From Clostridia bacterium (GTDB taxonomy: Bacteria; Bacillota; Clostridia; Lachnospirales; Anaerotignaceae), in the NCBI GenBank assembly GCA_910575055.1, contig CAJTDC010000006.1, forward strand, positions 1 to 64,000: a DNA stretch of 64,000 nt, in the 5' to 3' direction. This document shows, one piece after another, positions 45,700-54,643 of the stretch. Position 1 is the first letter of the stretch. Every line of letters starts with the position of its first letter. The notes below the pieces were generated by a model that was not told the origin of the DNA, made no database searches, and was given only the letters and a program-made list of their open reading frames with translations. The translations under genes and the position numbers were made by a program.

Positions 45700-46459
45700 G
45701 AGAGTGTTAAGTAAATAATGAAGGAAAGGAAAAAGAAAAATTATAATGAAACTGAGCAAAAAGAGCCATAGTGAAATCTACCATTTCTAAAGAGCGAGAT
45801 ACAACATATGTTTTTCTTCTAAATCGTGCAAACCAATGTCTTTGACGAGAGTTATTTCTTTCAATAGAATGTGTATACTTTTTATTTTGTAGCAACAGTT
45901 CTTTTGGTATAATTTCTGCATATGGTTTCCAATAATCTGTAATACAAATTCTTACATTCCACTTTTTTAATCTTTGGAGTAATTTTTTAAGTGTATTGGT
46001 ATCACGATTGCCGCATTCCCAGTCAATGAGTTGCCCTGTATCAACACAATATGCTTTCCATATCCAAAGCTTGTTTTTTTAAATTTAAAAAGTGCCACAT
46101 TTCATCTAATTGTATTACTACAGCTTCTGAAGAAGGCTGTGGTTTTTCATAATTTTCTAGTGCAAATTTTCTTACCCAACTTAGCACACTTGTTGCTGAA
46201 GTATGAAGTAAGCGAGCAATTGTTCTTAAGGATAATCCATTAATATACAATAAACATGCAGTTAATTTTGTTTGTTCATCAACCCCCTTTTGTAAAGTTG
46301 GAACAAACTGATACCCACAATTTTTACATTTATATCTTTGATGACCCTTCATAAATCCATTTTTACTATGTTTTGTTCCACCACATTTTTTACATTCCAT
46401 ACCAATAACATCTCCTTTGCTATTAGTATGTCCTTATTCATCAATTTAATAACACTCTC
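45700..46459 (-). mobile_element. IS1-family insertion sequence, 760 bp
   Basis: Terminal inverted repeats: GAGAGTGTTA at 45700-45709 and its complement TAACACTCTC at 46450-46459, with weaker matches continuing inward (ATGAA...AAGGA). The length is right for IS1. It encodes a zinc-finger plus DDE transposase on the minus strand. The nine bases on each side (TTTAAGTAA and ATTTCAGAA) do not match, so the 8-9-bp target duplication expected for IS1 is missing. Confidence 0.88.
45707..46400 (-). pseudogene. IS1-family transposase, split by a +1 frameshift
   Basis: Frame 1 (46400-46041) begins MECKKCGGTKHSKNGF, a CxxC zinc-binding InsA-like head with an HTH (LSLRTIARLLHTSATSVLSW), and reaches LDEMWHF with the first catalytic Asp, then stops. 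The rest runs in the +1 frame to 45707: KNKLWIWKAYC, ITDYWKPY (second Asp) and HSIERNNSRQRHW (Glu). Catalytic residues are all present. The switch falls in an A7 run (T7 at 46074-46080 on +). Removing one A gives one 230-residue protein of normal IS1 length. The shift is not the -1 direction of classic IS1, so it is a mutation, a base-call error or a slippage site. Confidence 0.8.
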
Positions 46460-47353
46460 ATTTCAGAAAAATGTGAGTACTCTCAAAAATTAATAGAACA
46501 ATGTTGTACTTATTTTCAAAGTAAATATTTGTCAGAAAAAGCAACGAAAATAAAAACTACATTTTTATGGGAACAACTTATATTACCCCGAGAACAAAAA
46601 CAACAACTTAGACAAATCTGTAATCGTGTGTTGTATGAGCATATTGTGTATGATGAATGGGGATATGATGCACTACTACCTTATGGCAGAGGTATTTGTA
46701 TGCTTTTTGTAGGAAAATCGGGTACAGGTAAAACAATGGCAGCACAAGTAATAGGCAAAGAATTGGGATTACAAGTGTATAGAGTAGATATATCACAAAT
46801 TGTTTCAAAATATATAAGAGAAACAGAAAAGAATATTAATACTATATTTGATGAGGCAATGAAAAGTAATATTATATTATTTTTTGATGAAATGGAAGCA
46901 CTTTTTGCAAAAAGAACAGATGTGAAAAATGCCAATGATAGATATACTAATATGGAAGTAGCATTTTTATTATAGAAAATGGAAAATCATAAAGGCATAT
47001 CTATATTAGCTACAAATCATTTAGAACAAGTGGATACTGCTTTTTTTAGAAGAATACAGTATGTAGTACAATTTCCTTTTCCGCAAGCACAGCAAAGATA
47101 TGAATTATGGAAATCATTTATAACAGATAAAGTACCATTGGAAAAAGAAATTGATTTTCAATACTTGGCAGAGCAGTTTGAAATCACAGGAGGCAGCATT
47201 AAAAATGCTATGCTGACTGCTCTTTTTTTGGCAGCGAGCCAAAAGCAAATATGTGGTATGATACATATTTTGAAAGGAGTAAAACAAGAACTGCAAAAAC
47301 AAGGAAAGGTACTTTTGCCATATGATTTTGGAAAATATGAAAATTTGTTTTAA
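46460..47353 (+). pseudogene. AAA+ ATPase remnant (Afp15-like), 5' truncated and with amber codon
   Basis: Open coding runs directly out of the IS right end (ISEKCEYSQKL...) with no start codon of its own. Walker A is GKSGTGKT, followed by VSKYIRETEKNI, Walker B ILFFDEMEALFAKR and NANDRYTNMEVAFLL. TAG at 46973-46975 then interrupts; the same frame continues KMENHKGISILATNHLEQVDTAFFRR to 47353. Relatives have Gln there (LLQKME), so a single CAG-to-TAG change explains it. The VSKYI-ETEKN and DALF-KR pattern is typical of the AAA+ ATPases found with contractile injection systems and elsewhere; no tail genes are near. The N-terminal region is lost. Confidence 0.85.
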
Positions 47354-47435
47354 TAAAATAGTAGAAAAATAATATATCTAGTGATACAATAGGAAAAGCC
47401 TAATCAATGTGGTGTAAATAAAGGAGAGAATAAAT

Positions 47436-48026
47436 ATGGATTTGGAACAGCAAAGACAACTGATATTGAGTGGTGAAATGTATAATGACTTAACAGAGGA
47501 ACTAATAAAAGCTAGAGAAAATGCAGTATTATTGACAAATGAATATAATAACAGTTATGGGCAAAGTGCTGTAAAAAGAGAGCAAATACTAAAAAAGCTT
47601 TTTCATTCTGTAGGAAAAAATGTTTATTTTGAGCCCAATATGAGGTGTGAATTTGGATACAATATTAGTATAGGAAATCATTTTTATGCTAATTTTGACT
47701 GTGTAATGTTAGATGGTGGAGGCATTGAAATAGGGGATAATGTTTTATTTGGTCCTAGAGTAGGGATATATACATCAAACCACGCTATTGATGCACAAGA
47801 ACGTATTGCAGGAGGGTGTTATTCAAAAAAGGTAAAAATAGGAAATGCTGTTTGGATTGGTGGAGGAGTACAAATTAATCAAGGTGTCATAATAGGAGAT
47901 AATACAATTATTGCTTCTGGAAGTGTTGTGACCAAGAGTATTCCAGAAAATGTCATAGCGGGGGGTGTACCCTGCAAAGTAATCAGAAAAATTACAGAGG
48001 CAGATAAAACAGATTTTAGAGCATAA
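47436..48026 (+). CDS. maa: Maltose/galactoside O-acetyltransferase family protein
   Basis: Acetyl-CoA sugar acetyltransferase of the left-handed beta-helix class, 196 residues. The N-terminal Maa helical domain (1-60) ends with LLKKLFHSVG-like residues; FEPNMRCEFGYNISIGNHFYANFDC follows, and the catalytic His is in TSNHAID. Hexapeptide repeats run to about residue 185. The acceptor sugar is unknown. AAAGGAG precedes the ATG. Confidence 0.92.
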   Translation: MDLEQQRQLILSGEMYNDLTEELIKARENAVLLTNEYNNSYGQSAVKREQILKKLFHSVGKNVYFEPNMRCEFGYNISIGNHFYANFDCVMLDGGGIEIGDNVLFGPRVGIYTSNHAIDAQERIAGGCYSKKVKIGNAVWIGGGVQINQGVIIGDNTIIASGSVVTKSIPENVIAGGVPCKVIRKITEADKTDFRA

Positions 48027-48039
48027 AAGAGGGAATAAT

Positions 48040-48273
48040 ATGACATTAAATAATGGAGAAAAAAATGCTACTTATATTGTAGAAAAATTGTATTTGCCTT
48101 TGCATATAGAAAAAAGATTAGAAGCATTAGGTATGCTAGCAGGTACAAAAGTAGAAATACTAAACAATAAAAGCGGCGGAACATTAATTATAAAAGTAAG
48201 AGGCACACGTTTTGCTATAGGAAAAGGAATTTCAAAAAATATTGAAGTAAGGAGGGCTTGGTATGGCACATGA
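48040..48273 (+). CDS. feoA: Ferrous iron transport protein A
   Basis: Small SH3-like cytoplasmic partner of FeoB, 77 residues: LEALGMLAGTKVEILNNKSGG and VRGTRFAIGKGISKNIEV are typical. It overlaps feoB by 11 bp. No Fur-type box was found upstream; it is 13 bp after the acetyltransferase gene and may be co-transcribed with it. Confidence 0.92.
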   Translation: MTLNNGEKNATYIVEKLYLPLHIEKRLEALGMLAGTKVEILNNKSGGTLIIKVRGTRFAIGKGISKNIEVRRAWYGT

Positions 48274-50290
48274 TATTACAATAGGCTTTATAGGCAATCC
48301 TAACTGTGGAAAAACAACACTTTTTAATGTTTATACAGGAGCAAATTTAAAAGTGGCAAACTGGCCGGGTGTTACAGTAGAAAAAGTAGAAGGAACAATT
48401 AAACAGCACGACCTAAATATACGTTTAGTAGATTTGCCAGGAACATATAGTTTAACCTCTTATACTATGGAAGAAAAAGTTTCACGACAGTTTATATTAA
48501 GTGATGAAGTAGATATGATTGTAGATGTAGTAGATGCTTCTTCATTAGAAAGAAATTTATATTTAACATTACAGCTTTTGGAATTGGGAAAACCTGTTAT
48601 TGTGGCATTAAATATGATGGATATTGTAGAAAAAAGAGGTATGGAAATAGATATGCACAGACTGCCTGAAATGTTGGGAGTGCCTGTGATACCTGTTTCT
48701 GCAAGAACGCGAAAAGGTATCAATACTTTAATGCACGCTGCAGCACATCACTATGATAAAAAAGAACCTGAAATGTTAATACATAATCATACAGGAGGAG
48801 AAAAACACCAAAAGTATGCTATGGTATATAGTGATGAAATAGAACAAAAAATTGACTGTATTATAGAAGAATTACAAAAAGAACATACAGAACTAGAAAA
48901 TAAAAGATGGTACGCATTAAAGTTGTTAGAACAAGACCAAGAAATCACAGAAAAATATGGAGTAAATTTGCCAGATGTCATTGACCGCAGTTATGAGTCT
49001 GATATTATCAATGAAAAGTATGATTTTATAGAAGAAATTATAGCAGAGGTATTATTTCATAAAGAAGAAAGAGCTGCCTTTACAGATAAAATAGACCAAT
49101 TTTTAACACATAAAGTAGCAAGTATTCCTATTTTTTTGGCTGTTATGGCCTGTGTATTTTTTTTGACGTTTACAGTGGGAGATTGGCTGAAAGGATATTT
49201 TGAGTTATTGATAGAATTTGTAAGCATTGGAGCAACTGCTACTTTGCAGGCAATGAAAGTAAGTCCTCCTATTATTTCATTGTTGGTAGATGGCATTATT
49301 GCAGGAGTAGGGGGAATATTGACATTTTTACCAAATATATTTATATTGTTTTTAGCATTAGCATTTTTAGAAGATAGTGGGTATATGTCACGTGTTGCTT
49401 ATGTTATGGATGGTATTATGGGAAAACTAGGGCTTTCTGGCAGGGCATTTATTCCTATGATATTGGGCTTTGGTTGTTCAGTACCAGCGATAATGGCATC
49501 AAGAGCATTAGAACAAAAAAATGATAGATATAAAATTATGTTAGTAACTCCTTTTATGTCATGCAGCGCAAGATTACCTATATACATATTATTTTCTAGT
49601 ATGTTTTTTGGAAACTATGCTATGATTGCTGCATACTCTATGTATGTCATAGGAATTATTGTAGCGTTAATAGCATTATTTTTTATGAAAATGAAAGACA
49701 ACAAAGAATTAAAAAATGATTTACTCATAGAGTTGCCAGAATATAAAATGCCAAGTATAAGAACTGTTTGGATATATGTGTGGGAAAAAGTAAAAGATTA
49801 TTTGACAAAAGCAGGTACAACAATATTTATTGCATCTATTATAATGTGGTTTTTATTAAATTTTGGTACAGAAGGATATTCTACAGATATGACAAATAGT
49901 TTTGGTGCAGTAATAGGGCATTTATTAGAACCATTTTTTGCTCCTATAGGATTAGGATATTGGCAAATTGCAGTAGCATTAATAGCAGGCATTTCAGCAA
50001 AAGAAGTGGTAGTATCAAGTTGTGCTGTATTGTTTGCTGTACCAAATATCAATTCACAAGCAGGTATGACAGAATTAGCTACAATATTGAATAGTATGGG
50101 ATTTGGCGTATTAAATGCGTATTGTCTTATGATATTTTGTTTATTGTATGTACCTTGTGCTGCAACGATTGCAACAATAAAAAGAGAGTCTAACAGTTGG
50201 AAATGGACAGGCATTTCTGTATTATTTCAAATTGCAGTAGCGTGGTGTGTTACATTTGTAGTGTATCGCTTAGGAAATATAATATTATAA
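48263..50290 (+). CDS. feoB: Ferrous iron transporter B
   Basis: Membrane Fe2+ importer of 675 residues. The N-terminal G domain shows G1 GNPNCGKTT, G3 DLPGTYSLT, G4 NMMD and the helical GDI region to about 270. The membrane part has the two Gate motifs, GFGCSVPAIMASR and CSARLPIYI, and the GISAKEVVVSS stretch. It is followed by a terminator. FeoC is not present, which is common. Confidence 0.96.
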   Translation: MAHDITIGFIGNPNCGKTTLFNVYTGANLKVANWPGVTVEKVEGTIKQHDLNIRLVDLPGTYSLTSYTMEEKVSRQFILSDEVDMIVDVVDASSLERNLYLTLQLLELGKPVIVALNMMDIVEKRGMEIDMHRLPEMLGVPVIPVSARTRKGINTLMHAAAHHYDKKEPEMLIHNHTGGEKHQKYAMVYSDEIEQKIDCIIEELQKEHTELENKRWYALKLLEQDQEITEKYGVNLPDVIDRSYESDIINEKYDFIEEIIAEVLFHKEERAAFTDKIDQFLTHKVASIPIFLAVMACVFFLTFTVGDWLKGYFELLIEFVSIGATATLQAMKVSPPIISLLVDGIIAGVGGILTFLPNIFILFLALAFLEDSGYMSRVAYVMDGIMGKLGLSGRAFIPMILGFGCSVPAIMASRALEQKNDRYKIMLVTPFMSCSARLPIYILFSSMFFGNYAMIAAYSMYVIGIIVALIALFFMKMKDNKELKNDLLIELPEYKMPSIRTVWIYVWEKVKDYLTKAGTTIFIASIIMWFLLNFGTEGYSTDMTNSFGAVIGHLLEPFFAPIGLGYWQIAVALIAGISAKEVVVSSCAVLFAVPNINSQAGMTELATILNSMGFGVLNAYCLMIFCLLYVPCAATIATIKRESNSWKWTGISVLFQIAVAWCVTFVVYRLGNIIL

Positions 50291-50296
50291 AAATAA

Positions 50297-50333
50297 AAAA
50301 AACTGTTTTGCATATTGCAGAGCAGTTTTTTTG
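50297..50333 (+). terminator. Terminator after feoB
   Basis: AAAAACTG-TTTGC pairs with GCA-CAGTTTTT around a short loop, with one mismatch, followed by T. Confidence 0.75.
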
Positions 50334-50350
50334 TTGTTTTAGTAAAAATA

Positions 50351-50379
50351 TTGACAATTTATAAAATTTGGTATATAGT
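50351..50379 (+). promoter_or_regulatory. Promoter of the ribokinase/nucleoside-transport operon
   Basis: TTGACA (50351-50356) and TATAGT (50374-50379), 17-bp spacer. Confidence 0.65.
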
Positions 50380-50392
50380 AATATTGTATAAG

Positions 50393-50415
50393 AAACTGTT
50401 TTACTAAAGCAGTTT
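50393..50415. promoter_or_regulatory. Candidate operator for the LacI-ribokinase fusion
   Basis: A 23-bp inverted repeat, AAACTGTTTTA-C-TAAAGCAGTTT, with 10 of 11 arm positions matching. It begins 13 bp after the -10 box. It could also form an RNA hairpin. Confidence 0.5.
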
Positions 50416-50447
50416 TATTAACATATTTTTCAGAAAGGAGTCTTTTC

Positions 50448-52415
50448 ATGACAATAAAGGACATTGCAAATTTGGCTCAAGTTTCTGTTAGTACTGTTTC
50501 TAAAATATTAAATAATAAAGATTGTGCCATTAGTGAAGAAACAAAAAAAAGAGTTTTAGAAATTGCAAAACAATATCAATATATGCCCTATTCTAAAATT
50601 CGTCAAATTGCTGTGGGTTCTTGTGGTTATACATTTGCACTCATATTACCAGAAGATTTACAATATAAACAAGAATTGATAGTTAGCATAGAAAAAAATG
50701 CTGTAGAAAATGGCTATAATATTATGGTTTATTTTACAAAAACGCTTTCAGATGAAATAAAATATATACAAATACTTTCAGGTAAAAATATTGATGCAAT
50801 ATTATTGTACCCTATAACAGAAGAAAAAGATAGTATACAAATGTTACAAAAACAAAAAATAAATTATTTGCTTTTAAAAAAACAAAAAGATTTGCCTCAG
50901 ACAATGCAAGTATATGGAGATTATATAACAGCGACTTATTTAGCAACAAAACATTTAATACAATATGGACATAGAAAAATAGGACTGTTGCTATATGAAA
51001 ATCGCCATAGTAATGAATGTAAAGAAGGATATATGCAGGCATTGTTTGAGGCGGATATATTATTTGAAACAGGAAATGTATTTGTAGGACAAGATGAAGT
51101 AGAAACAGGAAGAATAGGAGCACATCAGCTAATCAATCGTAATTTGTCTGCTGTTGTATGTGAAAATGAAATCATAGCTTGTGGTACTTATGCTGCTTGT
51201 GAAAGACACGCCACAACAGTGCCTAAAGATATGTCTATTGTATGTATTCATACTATGGGATTTTATAAAACATTGTATCCTAAATTGGACTATGTAGCAA
51301 TGAATTGGGAGGAAGTAGGCAAACAGGCAATAGAAATGCTTCTGCAAAAAATAGAAGGGAAAAAAGAGTTTGTTCGCTTTAGAAGAAGTATTCTTCCTAC
51401 ATTGATGGAGGGAGAAAGTGTTACAAATCCTTTTGAAAAAATACATGGTTCTTACCAAAAAATTATAGTAGTGGGCAGTATGAATATAGACAATATTATT
51501 AATGTGGAAAAACTTCCTACAGATGGAGAAACATTACTTTCCAATCATCTTGCAGTACTACCTGGAGGAAAAGGACTTAATCAAGCAACAGCAACAGGAA
51601 AATTAGGAGGTCTTGTATATGCAGTAGGTAATTTAGGAAATGATGCAGACGGCAAAAAGCTGTATCATTGTTTGGTGCAAAATGGTGTAAAAACAGAAGG
51701 GGTTTATTTTAGTACAACACTTTCTACAGGAAAAGCATATATCAATGTAGCAAAAGATGGAGAGAGCACTATTGTAGTATATCAAGGAGCAAATGGAGAA
51801 TTAGATACTTATCAAATAAGACAACATCAAAAATTATTTCAAGAAGCACATTATTGTCTGCTATCATTAGAAATACCACAAAAAACTGCAATTTATACCA
51901 TTAAAATGTGTCACGAAACAAATGTGATAGTACTTGTCAAACCAGCAACAATAGAAACATTGCAGTATGATATTATGCAGTATATAGATTATTTGATACC
52001 AAATGAAAAAGAGCTTCATAAAATTGTACAAGGAGAGGAAAGTATAGAGCAAAAAGCAGCATTTTTAATAGAAAAAGGAGTAAAGAATGTTATTGTGACA
52101 TTGGGTAATAAAGGCTGTTATTTTAGAAATAAGAAATATAGTATTTATTTTGATGCCGCACCATTTGAGCCGCAAGATACTACAGGTGCAGCAGATGCCT
52201 TTATTAGTGCATTTGCTGTAGCAAAAAGTGAAGGAAAAGATATGATTAGTGCCATTGTTTTTGCAACATATGCCGCAGGCATTAGCATTGCAAGATTAGG
52301 AGCACAGCCTTCTATGCCGGATAGAATTACAATGGATTTATATCAAAAAGAAATTATTGAAATGATAGAACAGGTTAAAAAAAGAGTAAGTAAAGATGTT
52401 GCAATGCTTATGTAA
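50448..52415 (+). CDS. LacI-family repressor fused to a ribokinase-like kinase
   Basis: 655 residues in two complete modules. Residues 1-330 are a LacI/GalR regulator: helix-turn-helix MTIKDIANLAQVSVSTVSKILNN and a sugar-binding core. Residues about 338-640 are a PfkB/ribokinase domain: IVVGSMNIDNI at its start, PGGKGLNQATATGKLGG (ribokinase sugar motif) and DTTGAADAF (577-585) with catalytic Asp583; the usual GAGD is GAAD. The short joint lies at IHGSYQK. No frameshift or stop lies at the joint. It heads the nucleoside/ribose operon, so it may sense a ribose compound and possibly phosphorylate it. GAAAGGAG precedes the ATG. Confidence 0.88.
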   Translation: MTIKDIANLAQVSVSTVSKILNNKDCAISEETKKRVLEIAKQYQYMPYSKIRQIAVGSCGYTFALILPEDLQYKQELIVSIEKNAVENGYNIMVYFTKTLSDEIKYIQILSGKNIDAILLYPITEEKDSIQMLQKQKINYLLLKKQKDLPQTMQVYGDYITATYLATKHLIQYGHRKIGLLLYENRHSNECKEGYMQALFEADILFETGNVFVGQDEVETGRIGAHQLINRNLSAVVCENEIIACGTYAACERHATTVPKDMSIVCIHTMGFYKTLYPKLDYVAMNWEEVGKQAIEMLLQKIEGKKEFVRFRRSILPTLMEGESVTNPFEKIHGSYQKIIVVGSMNIDNIINVEKLPTDGETLLSNHLAVLPGGKGLNQATATGKLGGLVYAVGNLGNDADGKKLYHCLVQNGVKTEGVYFSTTLSTGKAYINVAKDGESTIVVYQGANGELDTYQIRQHQKLFQEAHYCLLSLEIPQKTAIYTIKMCHETNVIVLVKPATIETLQYDIMQYIDYLIPNEKELHKIVQGEESIEQKAAFLIEKGVKNVIVTLGNKGCYFRNKKYSIYFDAAPFEPQDTTGAADAFISAFAVAKSEGKDMISAIVFATYAAGISIARLGAQPSMPDRITMDLYQKEIIEMIEQVKKRVSKDVAMLM

Positions 52416-52444
52416 GCATTCAATAAAAAAGAGGAGGCAACAGT

Positions 52445-53353
52445 ATGGGAAAATTGTTAGTAGTAGGAAGTTTGAATATGGATATGGCAATAAGTGTTTC
52501 TCAAATACCACAAAAAGGAGAAACAGTGCTAGCAAAAGAAATTAATTATATACCTGGAGGAAAAGGAGCAAATCAGGCCTATGCTATGGCAAAATTGGGT
52601 GCAGAAGTAGCAATGATAGGCTGTGTAGGAGCAGACCGAAATGGTTCAAAATTATTACAAAGTTTGCAGTCTGTTTGTGTAAATACAAAAGGAATACAAA
52701 TTTTTAAAAATCAGCCTACAGGTATTGCTGCCATAGCAGTAGAAGAAACAGGAGAAAACAGTATTATTGTAATATCTGGAGCAAATGCTATGTTAACAAA
52801 ACAGTGGATTAAGCAACAGGAAAAATATATTGATGAATGTGATATTGTAATAGCACAGTTAGAAACACCTATTGAAAGTATCTGTGCTGTGGCAGAATTG
52901 GCAAAACAAAAAGGAAAAATGATGCTTTTAGACCCAGCACCAGCAGTAAAAGATTTACCAGAAACTCTTTTACAAAATATTTCTATTATAAAACCAAATG
53001 AAACAGAATTACAAATATTAACACAAAAACCTACAACAACAGAACAGGAAATTGTGGAAGCGGCTAATGTGCTTTTAAAAAAGGGAGTAGAAAAAGTTGT
53101 TGTGACATTAGGAGAAAAAGGTGCTATACTTGTGACAGAAAAAGAACATACTGTTTTTGCCTCTAAAAAAGTAAAAGCAGTAGATACTACAGCAGCAGGA
53201 GATGCCTTTACAGCGGGATTAGCATTGAAATTATCAGAGGGCTGTAGTTGTGAGCAGGCAATAGAATTTGCAACAAAAGTATCTTCTATTGTAGTGACAA
53301 GAAAAGGAGCACAAACATCAATACCAAGTTATGAAGAAGTGATGAGAGTATAA
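52445..53353 (+). CDS. rbsK: Ribokinase
   Basis: Phosphorylates ribose to ribose-5-phosphate. 302 residues of the PfkB family: VVGSLNMDMAISV, PGGKGANQAYAMAKLG, and DTTAAGDAFTAGLAL with the catalytic Asp, all typical of true ribokinases (NxD and GGKGANQA). It lies 30 bp after the fusion gene, so the operon holds two ribokinase-type kinases. AGGAGG before the ATG. Confidence 0.92.
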   Translation: MGKLLVVGSLNMDMAISVSQIPQKGETVLAKEINYIPGGKGANQAYAMAKLGAEVAMIGCVGADRNGSKLLQSLQSVCVNTKGIQIFKNQPTGIAAIAVEETGENSIIVISGANAMLTKQWIKQQEKYIDECDIVIAQLETPIESICAVAELAKQKGKMMLLDPAPAVKDLPETLLQNISIIKPNETELQILTQKPTTTEQEIVEAANVLLKKGVEKVVVTLGEKGAILVTEKEHTVFASKKVKAVDTTAAGDAFTAGLALKLSEGCSCEQAIEFATKVSSIVVTRKGAQTSIPSYEEVMRV

Positions 53354-53425
53354 AATAATTGCTGTGTTGACTGCAATATAAAACAATGCAGTAATATTTT
53401 CAATAAAAAAAGGAGTGTATAAAAA

Positions 53426-54562
53426 ATGAAAAGAAAATTAGTAACAATGTTGTCAATGGTACTTACAGGAGTTATGCTTTTTGGATTAACAGGTTGTGGC
53501 GGTGGAGGCAACAGTGATAATGCAGATGATGCAGTAGAAGGAACAGCAGACAGTGGAAAACCTTCTTTTGTGTTTGTATGCACAGGACAGTTAGGTGATA
53601 AGTCATTTAATGACTCTGCAAACAATGGCGTAACACAAATTGCAGAACAATTAGGCTGTGAAACAAGAGTAATTGAAATAGGACGTGACCAAACAAAATG
53701 GGAACCAACATTTCAAGATTTAGCAGAAGAAGGAAAATATGATGTTATTATCACAAATGGTTCTAGTTCTTCAGAGGTAATTGAAAAAGTTTCAGAAGAA
53801 TTTCCAGAACAAAAATTTGTTATGTTTGACTCAGAAATAGAAGATGGAAGATACCCAAATGTTTATGCTATTAGTTACAAACAAAATGAAGGTTCTTATT
53901 TAGCAGGTGTTTTAGCAGCACTTGTTACAACTTCTGATATGGAATATGCCAATGAAGACAAAAAAATAGGATTTGTAGGCGGTTCTGAACACCCTATTAT
54001 TACAGACTTTTTAGTTGGTTATATTGAAGGAGCGAAATCAGTAGAACCAGATATTAAAGTGTATGTTTCTTATATAGGTTCGTGGGACGATACAGCAAAA
54101 GGAAAAGAAACAGCTATTGCACAATATAATCAAGGTGTAGATATTATATTCCCAGCGGCAGAACAGGCAGGTTTAGGCTGTGTGGAAGCAGCAACAGAAA
54201 TGAACAAATATATTATAGGAGTAGACTCAGACCAAGCTATGCTTTTTAAAGATACAGATGAAGCAAAAGCAAATGTAATATTGACATCAGTGCTCAAAGA
54301 AGTGGGCAATTCTCTTGTAAGAATGGCAGAGATGGAAATAGAAGGCACAGTGCCATATGGGGCATATGAAAGTTTAGGTATAAAAGAAGGAGGAGCAGGT
54401 ATTGCAATAAATGAATATTATGAAAAAAATGTTCCAGAAGAAATTAGACAAAAAGTAAGTGAAGCAGAACAACAAGTAATAGAAGGTAATGTACAAATTA
54501 CTTCTGCATTAGGAGAAGACCAAACAAAAGTACAATCCATTATTGACTCTGTTGCACCATAA
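53426..54562 (+). CDS. BMP-family (nucleoside-type) ABC substrate-binding lipoprotein
   Basis: Lipoprotein of 378 residues with lipobox LTGC (Cys24) and an acidic linker. The mature domain has GQLGDKSFNDSANNGVTQIAEQLG and KEAFVMFDSE-like blocks (EQKFVMFDSEIED), then SYKQNEGSYLAGVLAAL, the BMP/PnrA signature. Characterised members (PnrA, BmpA, NupN) bind purine or other nucleosides. It is the receptor for the following ATPase and permeases. Confidence 0.9.
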   Translation: MKRKLVTMLSMVLTGVMLFGLTGCGGGGNSDNADDAVEGTADSGKPSFVFVCTGQLGDKSFNDSANNGVTQIAEQLGCETRVIEIGRDQTKWEPTFQDLAEEGKYDVIITNGSSSSEVIEKVSEEFPEQKFVMFDSEIEDGRYPNVYAISYKQNEGSYLAGVLAALVTTSDMEYANEDKKIGFVGGSEHPIITDFLVGYIEGAKSVEPDIKVYVSYIGSWDDTAKGKETAIAQYNQGVDIIFPAAEQAGLGCVEAATEMNKYIIGVDSDQAMLFKDTDEAKANVILTSVLKEVGNSLVRMAEMEIEGTVPYGAYESLGIKEGGAGIAINEYYEKNVPEEIRQKVSEAEQQVIEGNVQITSALGEDQTKVQSIIDSVAP

Positions 54563-54584
54563 AAAATATAAATGACTTACCTAA

Positions 54585-54611
54585 CCACCGCCTATATGAA
54601 AAAGGCGGTGG
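54585..54611 (+). other. Strong intergenic hairpin between receptor and ATPase genes
   Basis: CCACCGCCT (54585-54593) and AGGCGGTGG (54603-54611) form a GC-rich 9-bp stem unusual for this A+T-rich DNA. No T run follows. It probably protects the receptor mRNA 3' end and lowers downstream expression rather than ending the operon. Confidence 0.65.
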
Positions 54612-54643
54612 ATTTCTATAACAAATAAAAGGGGGTTTGTGCT

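Noticed and set aside
46031-46243. + strand 70-codon frame inside the IS element
   Set aside because: It is antisense to the transposase gene and has no ribosome site.
46460-47353. Contractile injection system locus
   Set aside because: Only the ATPase remnant resembles that machinery. No sheath, tube, baseplate or spike genes occur in the window.
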